Source of the DNA: Carex sylvatica
Taxonomy: Eukaryota; Streptophyta; Magnoliopsida; Poales; Cyperaceae
NCBI GenBank assembly: GCA_964058845.1
Contig: CAXKVR010000104.1
Span: 1 to 64,000, forward strand
DNA length: 64,000 nucleotides
Reading direction: 5' to 3'
This document shows, piece by piece, positions 10,401 through 21,777 of the stretch (the stretch's first letter is position 1; the number at the start of each line of letters is the position of its first letter). The position numbers and the translations under genes are program-made. The notes below the pieces were generated by a model. It worked only from the letters and a program-made list of their open reading frames with translations. It searched no databases and was not told where the DNA came from.

Positions 10401-13200
10401 CTCAATATTATTTCATGATTTAATATAACAATGTTAAAAATGTTGCTCAAGATCAATAACTTGGTCAAAATGTTTGCATTATATTAAATTATTAGGTAAT
10501 GATTATGTCCCCCGACCTTCCGTTCCCTATCTGTCCCCCCCAATCCAGTCAACGACTTATGTACTTTTGCAACAATAACTGAAATTGTGTCCAGTACACT
10601 CTATCCTCCACCTTCACGATTCTCTTCTTCGAACTAGCCTCCCTTATCTCTCGTGATTTTTCCTCCCGTCACTCTTTCAATCAATGTCCTAGGCCACCCA
10701 CCTAATTCTCTCCCTTCTCTCTCAACGTTTCAGAGTCATTGCCTCTCTTCTCTCGCATCAGCACGTCACCGCACCACCGCCTCTCATCTCTCTCACTTTA
10801 AGAACTCTCATCGTTAGCCCGCTCGACCCCCCTTCATCTTTCTCTCTATGCCTGGATCAGCCTTGGACTTCCCAGATCTGATATGCCTGGATCACCTTTG
10901 AAGTTCCCGGCCTGGGCGAGAAGCATAAAGGAACGCAAGGCGGAGTTCAAGGTGAGCACGGAGCATAGTCTCTGATCCGATGAGGTACCCTCCAGGTGAC
11001 GTGTGTACGGCTAGAACGAGCTTGAGAAACACTCTGGACTGTCAATCTGGCAGCTTGTATGGTACTGGTATAAATCCTAATAATACACTATAAAACTTCT
11101 GTTGTATACTTGTGTGTAATGAATCCCACCTTATAGAACCATGTAAACTTGCTGTACTAGTACTGTTGTACCATTACCAATTGTATCATCCTTAATTGTA
11201 CTAGCACTGGGTACTGCTGTGTTAGTTTGTAATAATCTAGAAGTCAATAATATGATAATTTTATCATATATATATTTTGTTCATGAATTAGATGATTGAT
11301 ATTAATCATTTTGTTGCCTTGAGTATTATTGCATTTATGAATCATTTTGAGTTCATGACTGGAATTATAAAACTTCATAATATAGATGATATATACTCTT
11401 AAAAGTCTCTAACCGAGGTAATTAGCAGAAATACAAATTAACCGCTACAAGGTTAGTATGTGGATTAAAAGATGGTCAAGTTTTACATACCATAGACAAG
11501 AGATGTCATTTTAAATACATAGATACATGTTCCAGAAATATGGTATTTGACAGATCCCGAATGAAACATTAAATGGAACTGTGTTCGTGTCATTAATGCT
11601 TTCATTCAGTGTTAAGTTCTATAGTATGAGGTATTCATATTTCCTACTAAGAGATGTGTATGTGTGAGTGTTATCTAACGCTGTCCGTAAAAAATAGTTA
11701 TAACGGTAGCACTTCCGCATACATAGCTTAACTGAAGAAGTGATGGTTTACCAAAAGTACTATTGTCCATCGTATTTATTATACGAGTTATAGTATCACT
11801 GGGCCCCTTGGTAGAATTAGGTTATCTGCATGCGGTATGATTACAAGAGTAATCATATTTGATAATCTACTCATCAAGAAAAGATTAAGTTTGCAAGGAT
11901 GACACACACCTACCTTGAAACTGATATGATAGCTATGAGACAAAAGAATTGACACAAGTAAATAGTTTACTAGATCGTGATACTGTACAGTACAATATTA
12001 TCTGTGTAATTGGATGATCATAGTGCATATGTCAGGTGTCTCCTATGATTTGTAGAAGTTAAAACAGTTTTAATTTTATTTATCAACATAACACAGATCA
12101 TATCGAGTCACACCATGTAGGAGCTACTCGGAGAATCTTATTAATTAATTATAAATTGATTATGATTAATAATAAGATGGTTATAATTAATTATACGTGA
12201 TATAATTAAATTATAAATGTCATATAAGATGACAAGCAAAAAGTTATCGAAACAACAACCGCAAGAAATATAATTATTCAGAATAATTATATGGATATTA
12301 ATTGAATTTGGGCCGAGGGTATTTTGGTCTTTTCACATGTCATCGTTATCCACATGACACGCCATCGTTCTTATCCACATGGCACGCCATCGTCCTTATC
12401 CACCTGAGGGTATTCCGATCATTTGGCAACCACCATATAACCCTATAAATAGGGAGGGAGGGGTAAAGAGAAAACTTACTAATTCACTTTGTATCAGATT
12501 ATGTCAAATCGTTTTGAGTTTCTATTTTCTCTCTTTCTCGGTTTCTCTCTCAAATAGTGTTTCGGTTGAGAAAAAAAAGTTATACGTAATTGACGTATAA
12601 TATTGCGGGTTGTTGAAAAGTATATTTGCGGGATTGGTGAATAGTATTTTTTTTCAAATTTCATGGTATTTCAGTTTTGCTTATTAGTGAATCTGAATAA
12701 CTACAAATTCGTGTTTACGTGTTTTTGTCTTTTCTTGGTGAATAGTGTTTTTGCAGAATTCTGCAGTTTATAGTATTTATGGCAAAAAAAAAAAACCGCT
12801 ATCTAGTTAGTCCTGGTGGATAACTGATAGAGGCATCAGACGTCTGATGCTCCAGGATGAATCATTCCGATGCGAGTCATTCTTCTCAGTCAGTCTTTAT
12901 TCCAATGCAAATTTGGAAACGAGATATAATTGTTATATTAATATATTTAATTGGTAAGTAGATTAAATTTTTAGAAATCAATCATAGAGTAGATCTGTAA
13001 AGGATTAAAATGGGTTATGATGCCAAAGATAGACTAGAGGTGGACACCCCCGGGTGTCTATCTTACATAACTCTTTTAATCCACGGATCGAGTTAGAAGT
13101 AATTTTTTTGTTTTACGGTCTTTCTGCAGCTTAAACCTAAACGGTATTTGGTAGCCCCAAAACCCAATATGTTGTACCAATTCCAATTGTATCATCTACG
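10401..13200. other. Repeat-derived intergenic region with an LTR-like promoter segment
   Basis: No gene recognised. A CT-rich unique-looking segment lies at 10500-10850. Around 12330-12600 the sequence resembles a retrotransposon LTR promoter: a short tandem repeat of about 27 bp (CATCG...CCACATG...CACGC) at 12344-12403, a TATAAAT box at 12444-12450 and a CT-rich leader downstream. No matching second LTR, PBS or PPT was found, so it is either an LTR remnant or an orphan promoter-like sequence. Confidence 0.4.
12833..12850. repeat. Perfect 18-bp palindrome within a larger dyad
   Basis: GCATCAGACGTCTGATGC is self-complementary. The outer TCCTGG (12811-12816) and CCAGGA (12852-12857) also pair, so the region could fold into a hairpin. 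No gene context; possibly part of an LTR remnant. Confidence 0.6.
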
Positions 13201-13260
13201 GGGAAATGCTAATCCTCTTTAATAAAAACTAATTCCAGCAGGAGAGATGGCAAGGTGATT

Positions 13261-13479
13261 ATGGCACCGAGCCCGCAAACTCCAAAGGCGCCACATGTGG
13301 GGCTACGCCCGTCACGTCCAATTATCGACATAAAATATATTGCAAAAGTTCTTTTCCAGGAGACTCCTCAGCCACCTAAGCTGGTGATACCACCTGGTTT
13401 ATGCCGGCTAGTGTTCAAATCAGTTGCGTCGCATCGGATCTTGTTGTGCGAAGATGAGTTGTGCCAGGCTATTGCATAA
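13261..13479 (+). CDS. Small uncharacterised ORF (72 aa), possibly a gene fragment
   Basis: ATG at 13261 opens a 72-codon frame to TAA at 13477-13479. The local base composition is more GC-rich and balanced than the flanks, and the predicted peptide has a proline-rich middle (QETPQPPKLVIPPG) and a Cys-containing end (RILLCEDELCQAIA). An acceptor-like CCAGCAG lies just before it, so it may be the last exon of a decayed gene. I do not recognise a family. It could be a chance frame or a transposon piece. Confidence 0.2.
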   Translation: MAPSPQTPKAPHVGLRPSRPIIDIKYIAKVLFQETPQPPKLVIPPGLCRLVFKSVASHRILLCEDELCQAIA

Positions 13480-15340
13480 AATAAGATTATGTGAGATATA
13501 TAGTAGTTATGTTACATAGTTTAGGAGATATTTTGACATCTGGAGGACTAAACTTAGTTCATTCCTTGATGCATTGCTGCTCAGACAAAATAAAAGGGTA
13601 AATAAATTTTAATAGTACAGTAAAACAACAAAAATAAAAGAAATAGTTTAGATAATATTTGAATTTGTTTTATAATAGTGCTAGCATTGACACAACATCC
13701 ACCTCTATACTGAACTTGTTTCTGCCGTAGAATGCAAACAAGAAAAAGAGAGCTACAAAAAGATACCAATCCTAGTATATCGGGATACTATCTTAAATGT
13801 ACTTGATTAGTTGAACACTCTAGTGCAGTTACTGGCAATAATAAACTTTTGGAATCAGGTACCAATTTCATGGTGATCGAGCAGGTGCTTAGATCTTAAT
13901 TTTGGACTGATCGTTAGTTCTTTTTAATTTATCCAAAAACTTAGATCTTGAATTGTTTGTTGAAATAACACATGCTACTTTTTTGAAGTATGATTGAAGC
14001 TGAGGCAGAGGTATTATTGAAGGTGCTTCGGTACAATACGGAATAATTGATACCGATATATAAAGGGAGGCATTTTTAGCAAAGCTACTTCTTTTTTTAA
14101 CTGTCATGCTTGCTTTCATTCTTATGATCGATAATATTTCAAGTGTTCTAGATTTTAGTTTTAACATTTCAAATTGTTCTAGATTTTCTATGTACTTTAT
14201 GTACTTTACTTTGTTATTATATTGAATTATTTTTGTATGGATTTTAACTAAAAAAATAAAATTATCGGGAGCATCCAGGTGCTTATTACTAGCATGTACA
14301 AATTTGTTGATAAATATTGGAGATGGTTGAGGTTTATTAAAATTTATTTTTAACATTAATATTCGTATATAAATTCATAGGTATGAATACAAATGTTAAT
14401 ATGATTGCTATTATCTATAAATATAAAAAAAATTAAAGTCAAATATTGTTTCATAACAATACACATCTTCACACTTAAGTATGAATACTAAGTGTTTTAG
14501 ATATCAATAAATCAGATAAAGCATGTGTGAAAAGAATAATAACATAAACGAGTAGATATGAATACTTCATGTTTTAACTATTGGTGGAACATATGCATCA
14601 CAGTAACACCAATATATGCACCAAGTAGATATGAATACTTCATATCTTAAAAATTGGTAAAATATATGCATCACAGTAACAACAGAATTTGACTAAGTAG
14701 ATATGTATACTTGTTGTCTTAACTATTGTTATCTACCGTTTTATATATTAATAGTTTGAATATTGTCAATTTTAAAAAAATATTAAATTAAGATACTTTA
14801 CAGCGTAATAATTTATACTTCAGTTATTAGTATAAATACTTTTCTCGGTATCTATCAATATGTTCAAGCATCAAACAAATTAATTGATTTAAGTTACTTT
14901 ACAACATAACAATTCACACTTTAATGTGTAAGTATGAATACTTGATATGTTATATATTTTTCTAGAAATATAAATATCATATGTAAACAATTCATACTTC
15001 AGTTATAAGTATGAATACTTTATTCAGTACATATCAATATATTCAAGCATCAAATAGATTAACTTATTTACTAGTTTAAGTTACTTTACACTATAAAAAT
15101 TCACACTTCATTGCATAAGTGTGAATACTTGAAATTTTAGATATTAATATTTTTACAAAAACTACCGTGCTGGTGATTGTGCGGTGGTGGTCCCCCCTGT
15201 TGGCTTTGGGAGCCCTCGACTTATCTATTTGACTAGATTTGCAAAACATACATAAATTGCATTTAACAGTTCCTTGAGTTGAGGTGTGTGCAGGTTCATA
15301 AGATTTAGAAATGCAACAAGACAGTTGAGACAATTTTCTT
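13480..15340. repeat. AT-rich region with dispersed GTATGAATACTT-type repeats
   Basis: From about 14460 to 15140 a degenerate unit recurs roughly every 130-170 bp. It combines TTCAAGCATCAAA, AAGTTACTTTACA(A/C)(C/T)ATAA, TTCACACTT and GTAAGTATGAATACTTGATAT. Further units appear at about 16505-16580 and 16760-16870, on the far side of a different block, so a single array seems to have been split by an insertion. No coding content recognised. Confidence 0.55.
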
Positions 15341-16490
15341 TATCCTTGAGATAACTGAATGCATCATTGCTCAAATAATGGCCAAGACTTCAGAATCAAC
15401 ATCTACTCTTCACAAGCTTGCCGAAAAGTGGTCATATGCCAAAATCGGACACTCGAGCACCAAGATACGCCCGTTTGAAGAGTGCTGAAGTTCCAGAACA
15501 GTTGCTGACCATTATAATGGTCCCTGGACCGTTATAATGGAATAAATACCACCCGCACCTTGTTAAATCAATTCATGCGGTCCCAACCGGAAGTTGAAAC
15601 AGAGCTGGACCGTTGCAATGCTACCCGGACCGTCACAACGCTAGAATTCTGTCAGCCTGCACATCTTTTGTATTTAGACCACCGTTTGGTCATACACACT
15701 CCGATTTGAGTGAATCAAAACTTGAAATTCTCAGAAGACTGAGATCTACAACTTCTATATATTAACCTTTTCAGAATATGAACGGATGGATCGGTATAGA
15801 CCTTGGAAGACAAACATTAGATATAGAAACAAGAATAAACCTAGATTTGCTTCTCTCCCTTTATATATAAGCCAAAGCTAGGTTTCTAGGGTGTGCTCCA
15901 GCTGCCAAACTTCATCTCCTCTATTCACAAGAGTGTCACCATGGTTGCTAGACCTTAAACTTCAATACTCATTCAATAACCAAAGATCTCCTCCACCATA
16001 CTCAATCAACTTCAACAACCCGAGTGATTTGTGAGAGATCTTTATTTACTACAAACACCTTGTAACCCTTGTTATCTTGAGCCTCGTGCTCATCTTACAA
16101 TCCTTGAGTCCTCGCGAATCAGATTGTTTCCTTTGAGCCTTTAGTGCTCCTAATAGGACCGTGTGACTTCCCATAAGTTTGTAAGGGCTCACCGGTTCCA
16201 CCTTGTAATCCTTTCTCATTGGGTAAAGAAATGCGCGCCATCTAGAAGGTTGCGGGCCCCGGAGACGTAGGCGTTAGTGCCGAACTCTGTAAACAACTCT
16301 CGTGTCAAGTGTCTCTAAACTCTATCATTTACTTTACTTACTTTACTTTTAGTTTAGGACAAGTTATTATAGTTTATGCCAAAAATAACTTATAAACACG
16401 CTAGAATATTATTACTTAGACCAAAAATATAAAAAGATCTATTCACCCCTCCCCCTCTAGGTGTCTTTGGAACCAACACTCCTATATAGT
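15341..16490 (+). mobile_element. Probable solo or decayed LTR
   Basis: The block interrupts the GTATGAATACTT repeat region. It has a promoter-like TTTATATATAAGCC at about 15860-15873 and an apparent transcribed segment after it. It closes with CTCCCCCTCTAGGTGTC and GGAACCAACA (to about 16487), resembling the 3' end of many plant Ty1/copia LTRs. I could not identify the left boundary or a target duplication. The short inverted parts around 15510-15545 (GACCATTATAATGG and ACCGTTATAATGG) are unexplained. Confidence 0.4.
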
Positions 16491-18890
16491 TAATTCATGA
16501 AACACATTTAGAAATTTTTCATAAATATTTTACAACATAAAAATTCACACTTTAATATGTAAGTATGAATATTTGATATTTTAAAAATGAACGTTTAAAA
16601 TAATTACAACGCTGACACTTGAGATGGTCATTACGCATCCGCTTGTCCTTGACTTTCTGCGTGTGGTCCCTATCGTAGTCGCTTTCAAGCGACATTTGCG
16701 GCCTCCCAAGTCGATAGTGATCCCCTAGGTAGTTATGCCAAAGACACGTCAGTGGCTTTTTCAGAAATACTTTACAACATCAATATTTATACTTTACTGA
16801 GTAAGTATAAATACTCGACATTTTAGAGAAGAATACTTGACAATGTATGAATATTTGAACACTGAGTTATGAATACTTGAACGACGAAGAACCCGAAAGT
16901 ACTTCATCATGGATCTCATTTGAAAGAAAATAATGTAGAAGATGTTTGTGATTTTAGATTTATAAAATTCCTCACATATCATTAGAAATATTGACGAGAT
17001 TAAACAGACAAAAAAAATCCACTTCTAAAAATGTGTAAAAGATGAGTGTGTAAAAAAAAAAATTGATGTCCAGTTTTTTTTTTCTTTAATACTTAATGTC
17101 TTAGGTATGAATACTTAATATATTATATGGTAATACTTGTGCGTATAAGTATCCATACATGCGCGTACCAGTTGTAAGTTTTTTCAAATATAAGTTGTCC
17201 CCTAAGTAGTTAGTAGTTCTTCCATATAGTTAGTAGTCCCCATCGTACTTTATGCATCAGTTAGTTAGGAGGACGTTTAGAAAACTAAAGTAGAAAGACT
17301 GTTAGTTGATTCCTAAATTATTTTATATTTATTTTATTATAATGTTGCTAAATATCAATACCCTCATTTGCACCATGTTTTATTACTCAAGTAAAACAAT
17401 AGATTTAGATAAATATACGCTGAGATAACTACTTAGTCTTATCTAAGAAAAAAAAAATCGTAAAAAAAAACATTTATTTCGGTTTCCTCTTGTAACTACA
17501 GATACTTTCGGGTTAGATCCAGAGGCGATTAGAGGTTTGCTAACGGGTATCTTGGGTTGGATTCGGATAAATTCGTGACGGACAACGGGTAGAATGAGTA
17601 CGAATACGGGTACAATGGGTGCTCGGATAGAACGGGAATGGGTAGACGGATTTTTTTTTCAAAAACTCTGCCCTACCCGTTTCATATCCGTACCCGTCTC
17701 GAGTCCTGGGGCTTGGCGGTCCGGTCTGATTTTATTTTCTATTTTTTTTCTGTTTTTATTTTCTGTTTATGTTTTCTGTTTTTGTTTTCTGTTTTTTTTC
17801 TCTGTTTTTTTCTGTTTTTTTTTACAATGTCGTACGAATATTATTATGTGTTTATAATTTGACTTTTAAAATCTGAATAGGTCAATATAAAATAGTGTCT
17901 ATATATACATAAAATTATCAAGTCACATCTTTATAATTTCTAAATAAATAAAGTTTATAACTTATATATAAAAATTATTCGTGCAAAAATTTGTATATTT
18001 ATTCGGCTAAGTACAAATCTATTTATTTATTTCTTTACATGAGTCATTTTATTTTATTTTATTTTCAAATTCTCATTCTAATTATATAGTTTCATAATTT
18101 ATTTATATCTCGAAATTTTTATTTTACATTTTAAATTGATAATATATTTTCTAAACGTTCATTTATTTTTAATAGGTTAAATAAAATATAATTAAAAGAT
18201 ATCTTAAATCAATTACATTAAAATAATAAAATATAAATCAAAAATTTATTAAATCAATTACTTTAAAAATAATTATGAATTGTTTTTTTCTTTTTCTTTT
18301 CTGTTTTTTTTTCTGTTTTTTTTTTTCTGTTTTTTTTTCCTTTTTCTGTTTTTTTTTCTTGGTAAACCAATAAATTATAAATCAAAATTCATTTAAACAA
18401 AAAATTATTTGACATGGTTGATTAATTTCAAGTAATCAAAATTCATTTATTTTAAGTGATCACTTTCCAGTTTGATTAATTATCCTTGCTCGTATCTTTT
18501 TATTTTTTATGAACATAAATACTTCACAATTTTCAATATTAATTTTCAAATAATAATATTTTCTTATTTCATATTTTTTGTAGTTCATTTACATTTAAAT
18601 TTAAAAATAGTTATATCCATTTTAATAGCTTATGTAATTATATATTTTCTATAAAAATAAATAATACATATATACAAAATGAAATAAGAAAATCAAAAGA
18701 TAAAAATTTCATTTTTGTTGTGAATTAAAGTTATAAATGTTCAAAAGTAAAAAAATAATTGAGATAAATAAAGAAAAAATAACATTGAAGTAAAAGAAAT
18801 TACAACTAGCAACTGATAGCTCGCATTTGAAAGTACAAATAATACAACGTCAAGATAAGCCCAATCGGAATCAGAGTTTCACTGCTTCTT
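16491..18890. other. AT-rich intergenic region with poly-T and TTTTCTG tracts
   Basis: No gene. 16491-16870 continues the GTATGAATACTT repeats. 17510-17720 is a GC-richer block with repeated GGGTA/ACCCGT motifs on both strands, like subterminal repeats of a DNA transposon. Poly-T with TTTTCTG repeats occupies 17730-17825 and 18270-18365. The remainder is simple AT-rich sequence. Confidence 0.45.
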
Positions 18891-19088
18891 TCATTTTCTC
18901 TTTTGCCTGCTTCGCTTAGACTTGTCTAAGGCGCAGGGTGGACATATAAAATACTTGAACCTTATATCCTCCCTTGTGCATGTCGGGTAGGCGTTAATGC
19001 AGGAAGGGTGGAAAGCTTGCAAACATTCCGCGCAACGGAACATCTCGCTCCTCTTCCCATATTGGTGACAGGAATTGTAAAAATCCAT
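18891..19088 (-). pseudogene. Partial PHD-like zinc finger fragment (65 aa)
   Basis: ATG at 19088 opens 65 codons. The peptide has ordered Cys/His ligands: CH at residues 7-8, C19-x2-C22, H27-x2-C30, C37, and C49-PP-C52, followed by a basic tail (KSKRSRQKRK). The C-x2-C, H-x2-C and C-x2-C spacing is that of a PHD finger, but the first ligand pair is incomplete. The fragment stands alone among transposons about 330 bp from the intact retrotransposon. It is likely a captured or decayed exon rather than a working gene. A real terminal exon with an upstream partner lost cannot be excluded. Confidence 0.4.
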
Positions 19089-19408
19089 ATTTTATTTGTT
19101 TGTACGTTGTTGGAACTTTTCATGAAGGTTTTCAGAGTTTTCTTCTTTCATAAGTTCCTCGACATCTCTTGAGTGGAAGTAAGGGAGGCCTCGCGTACGA
19201 GATTCTGCTGAGGGCTCGCTTACGAGATTCCGCTGTGTTGGCAGTCATTCTTAATAGAATAAATTCAGTTATAATTAATTAATTAATAAACTAATGAATA
19301 TAAATTCAGTTAGAATTAATAATGTTAATAGGTCCGTTTGCATAAATTCAAATTTTTCTTTAAAATGAATATTTTTTGAAAAATCCAAGGCCATTCCAAT
19401 ATATCACC
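19089..19408. other. Intergenic with a short tandem motif
   Basis: A roughly 27-bp unit occurs twice in imperfect form at about 19188-19235 (TCGCGTACGAGATTCTGCTG and TCGCTTACGAGATTCCGCTG). Otherwise AT-rich sequence up to the retrotransposon target duplication. Confidence 0.5.
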
Positions 19409-19413
19409 AAAAT

Positions 19414-21734
19414 TGTCACACCCCGGAACCAGGGGGCGCGACAGTTACGCCGTGAATATATATTTTCTATATACTCACGAGGCATGTACGATGAGATGAT
19501 TCATATTCATCCCAATTTTACCAAAATTATTTAACCATTTTAGATACACAATTGAAATCAGATAATTAAAACACATCCTACTTACAACACCTCCTACTTA
19601 CAACACCTCCTACTTAATTAAAATAAGTTTTACAAAAGTCTGGTTCGAAGGTTATACACAACAAAATATGATCTGAGTACTTAACCAGTACAAAACGATC
19701 ATTAATTAAGGCATATCTATACCTCTCCTTTCTTATCCTCGCCGCACGATCTCGAAATCCTATTCCTTCTTTCCTGAAAAACCCACGAGGGGAAAAGGGG
19801 TGAGAAACTTATTCGCAGTTTCTCAGTGCAGAATTTAAATAGGGCTACTGGATTTGTAAGAAATCCATTATCAGAATTAAATTGATTCATTAGTATACTA
19901 TTCAGTTATTTATTCGCTAATCTATTCAGTTATTTATTCGCTAATCATGAAATGCAATTACTTAAAAAGGGAATTCAAGCGAACTTCTACTATTATCACA
20001 TTCGGAGAAAAATCAAAACGGAATTATTCAGGATGTTTGGATCTAAATGCAAACTCTCTAAGTCAGGTTGGAAGAATAGAAATTAGTTATCTATCTTCGT
20101 CGGCTTAACCGTTCTATTGGTTCTGGTTTATAATTAAACATGCATATCAGTTAGAATTTCACGATTAGCAACAAAGTAATTCGATCAGAAACAAAGATTA
20201 TCAATACAGTAACAGTTTCACATCAATCACTATACCACAGTTCAGTATTCACAATAATATATGTAATAACAGTATCCCCTACCCAACCGGTACTGGGTTC
20301 AGTGGGGTCATTCCCCAAATGCGCATATGGTTCCTGAGGCAAAGTCTAGCGTCGACTCTAGACTTTGCAATAACTATGATATAATATAACAATATCAATT
20401 CAGTACTGTGGTTTCATTCCATTATCAGAATCAAAGGAACAGTAAAATCGATAAAACCATACCAATATGCTAGATCATCCTAAATATAGCAATTCCGATA
20501 TATCATTTACTTAACTATGCAATAATGCTATGATGCATGCAATTAGAAATTCAACATGCCATTATACGTAACTATTTAATTCTTAAAAATAAATCCCAAA
20601 ACAGATCCCGTGAACCCCCGCACCTGATCACGTAAGATGCGTAGAGAATCAGCTATCACTAGATTCTGAACTTCCGACGATTTCGCTGAATCGTACTCGA
20701 TAGGGTCTATGCCTATGTTAATAAAGCATAGATGAATTAATAAAAGACATTCAATCGATTTAAATACAAGTCAAGTCGATTATCGAGTCATAATGTTTCA
20801 AATCAAATTCGAATTCGAAATTTCATCAAAAATCTAACAAATCACTTGAATTAGGGTTTCCAAGAGAAAAGGAAGACAAATCATATCAATTATCACAAAT
20901 TAACAACTAATCGAGCTAGAACTCGATTACTGAAACCCTAATTCGAATTTCAACCGAAATCACGACAAATCGAATAATTTGGGATTTTCAAAGAATTGCA
21001 AAAGAGAAAGAAATACCAAATTGAAGCTTTAGAATCGATCAAGGATCGTCAATTCAGCTCGAATCTCGATTTCCCGATCAGTTCGATCAGTTTCCGCGCT
21101 TAAATTTTCTCTCTCTCTCTCTTTCTCTTTTTCCTTTCGGCTAAACCTAGCTTTCACGAAAATTTTCTTTCAATAATTCGGTGAGAATGAAAGGAAGAAG
21201 CAAGGTTTTATTTTAATAATTGGAATTTTGCAAATAAACCCCTCAAAAATAACAAAATTACATTTCAGTGCGGATCATTCATCCGCACTGCGGATCCTCT
21301 CCATCCGCACTGCGGTCTCTCCATCCGCACTGCGGATCACCCAGCCGCATTCACTGCGCAGAAGAAAAAGTCCGAGCCTAGTGCGGACGCACTGAGGCCA
21401 GTGCGGATGCTCCCATCCGCATTCAGTACTTAGCGAAATTTTCAGAAGAGTACAGAACTCACCCGCAGTGCGTGTGCCCATCCGCACCACCATCCGCACC
21501 CAGAGATTTTTCAGCCGTTTATTAAGGAACTTGTCCCAGTGCGGGTGAAGCCACCCGCAGTGCGGGTCATCCATCCGCACTGGACCATTTTTCTATATTA
21601 TAATTTAATTTTCGACGCCTTAACTCAATCAGTTAGTATAAAAATATTTCCAAGCATTAGACCTTTAACTTTTAAAACTATATTTAATTTAATCTTTTGA
21701 AATCTTATTATTTTAAAAGTTCCACTACGTTACA
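19414..21734 (-). repeat. 3' LTR of the intact retrotransposon
   Basis: 2321 bp, identical in length to the other LTR. The plus-strand view begins TGTCACACCCCGG and ends ACGTTACA. Internal tandem duplications shared by both LTRs include a 24-bp unit at 19899-19946 (CTATTCAGTTATTTATTCGC...) and a short ACACCTCCTACTTACA repeat at about 19574-19613. A (CT)n tract lies at 21110-21130. Confidence 0.95.
21268..21590 (-). repeat. GC-rich minisatellite in the U3 part of the 3' LTR
   Basis: CCATCCGCACTGCGG and shorter forms (ATCCGCA, CAGTGCGG) recur about a dozen times on both strands over some 320 bp, in an otherwise AT-rich LTR. In element direction this lies about 145-470 bp inside the LTR, i.e. 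in U3. The other LTR carries the same block at 28349-28671. It contains a spurious frame that is not a gene. Confidence 0.8.
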
Positions 21735-21747
21735 TTTCTCCCTCACT
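21735..21747 (-). other. Polypurine tract of the intact retrotransposon
   Basis: On the minus strand AGTGAGGGAGAAA directly precedes the LTR start TGTAAC. The same 13 bases stand at the same place in the decayed copy (5690-5702). Confidence 0.85.
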
Positions 21748-21777
21748 AAAAAATAAAGTTCAATCCTTTGAACTTAA

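Noticed and set aside
14460..15140. Possible CRISPR-like array
   Set aside because: Repeats are degenerate, spacing is irregular, and the sequence is plant nuclear DNA; a dispersed AT-rich repeat explains it.
17594..17862. Hydrophobic Phe/Leu-rich frames in two phases
   Set aside because: They translate poly-T and TTTTCTG simple sequence; no transmembrane gene is implied.
21275..21580. 101-codon minus-strand frame in each LTR (also at 28356-28661)
   Set aside because: It is a by-product of the GC-rich U3 repeat units; the peptide only repeats Cys/Trp/His-rich translations of the minisatellite.
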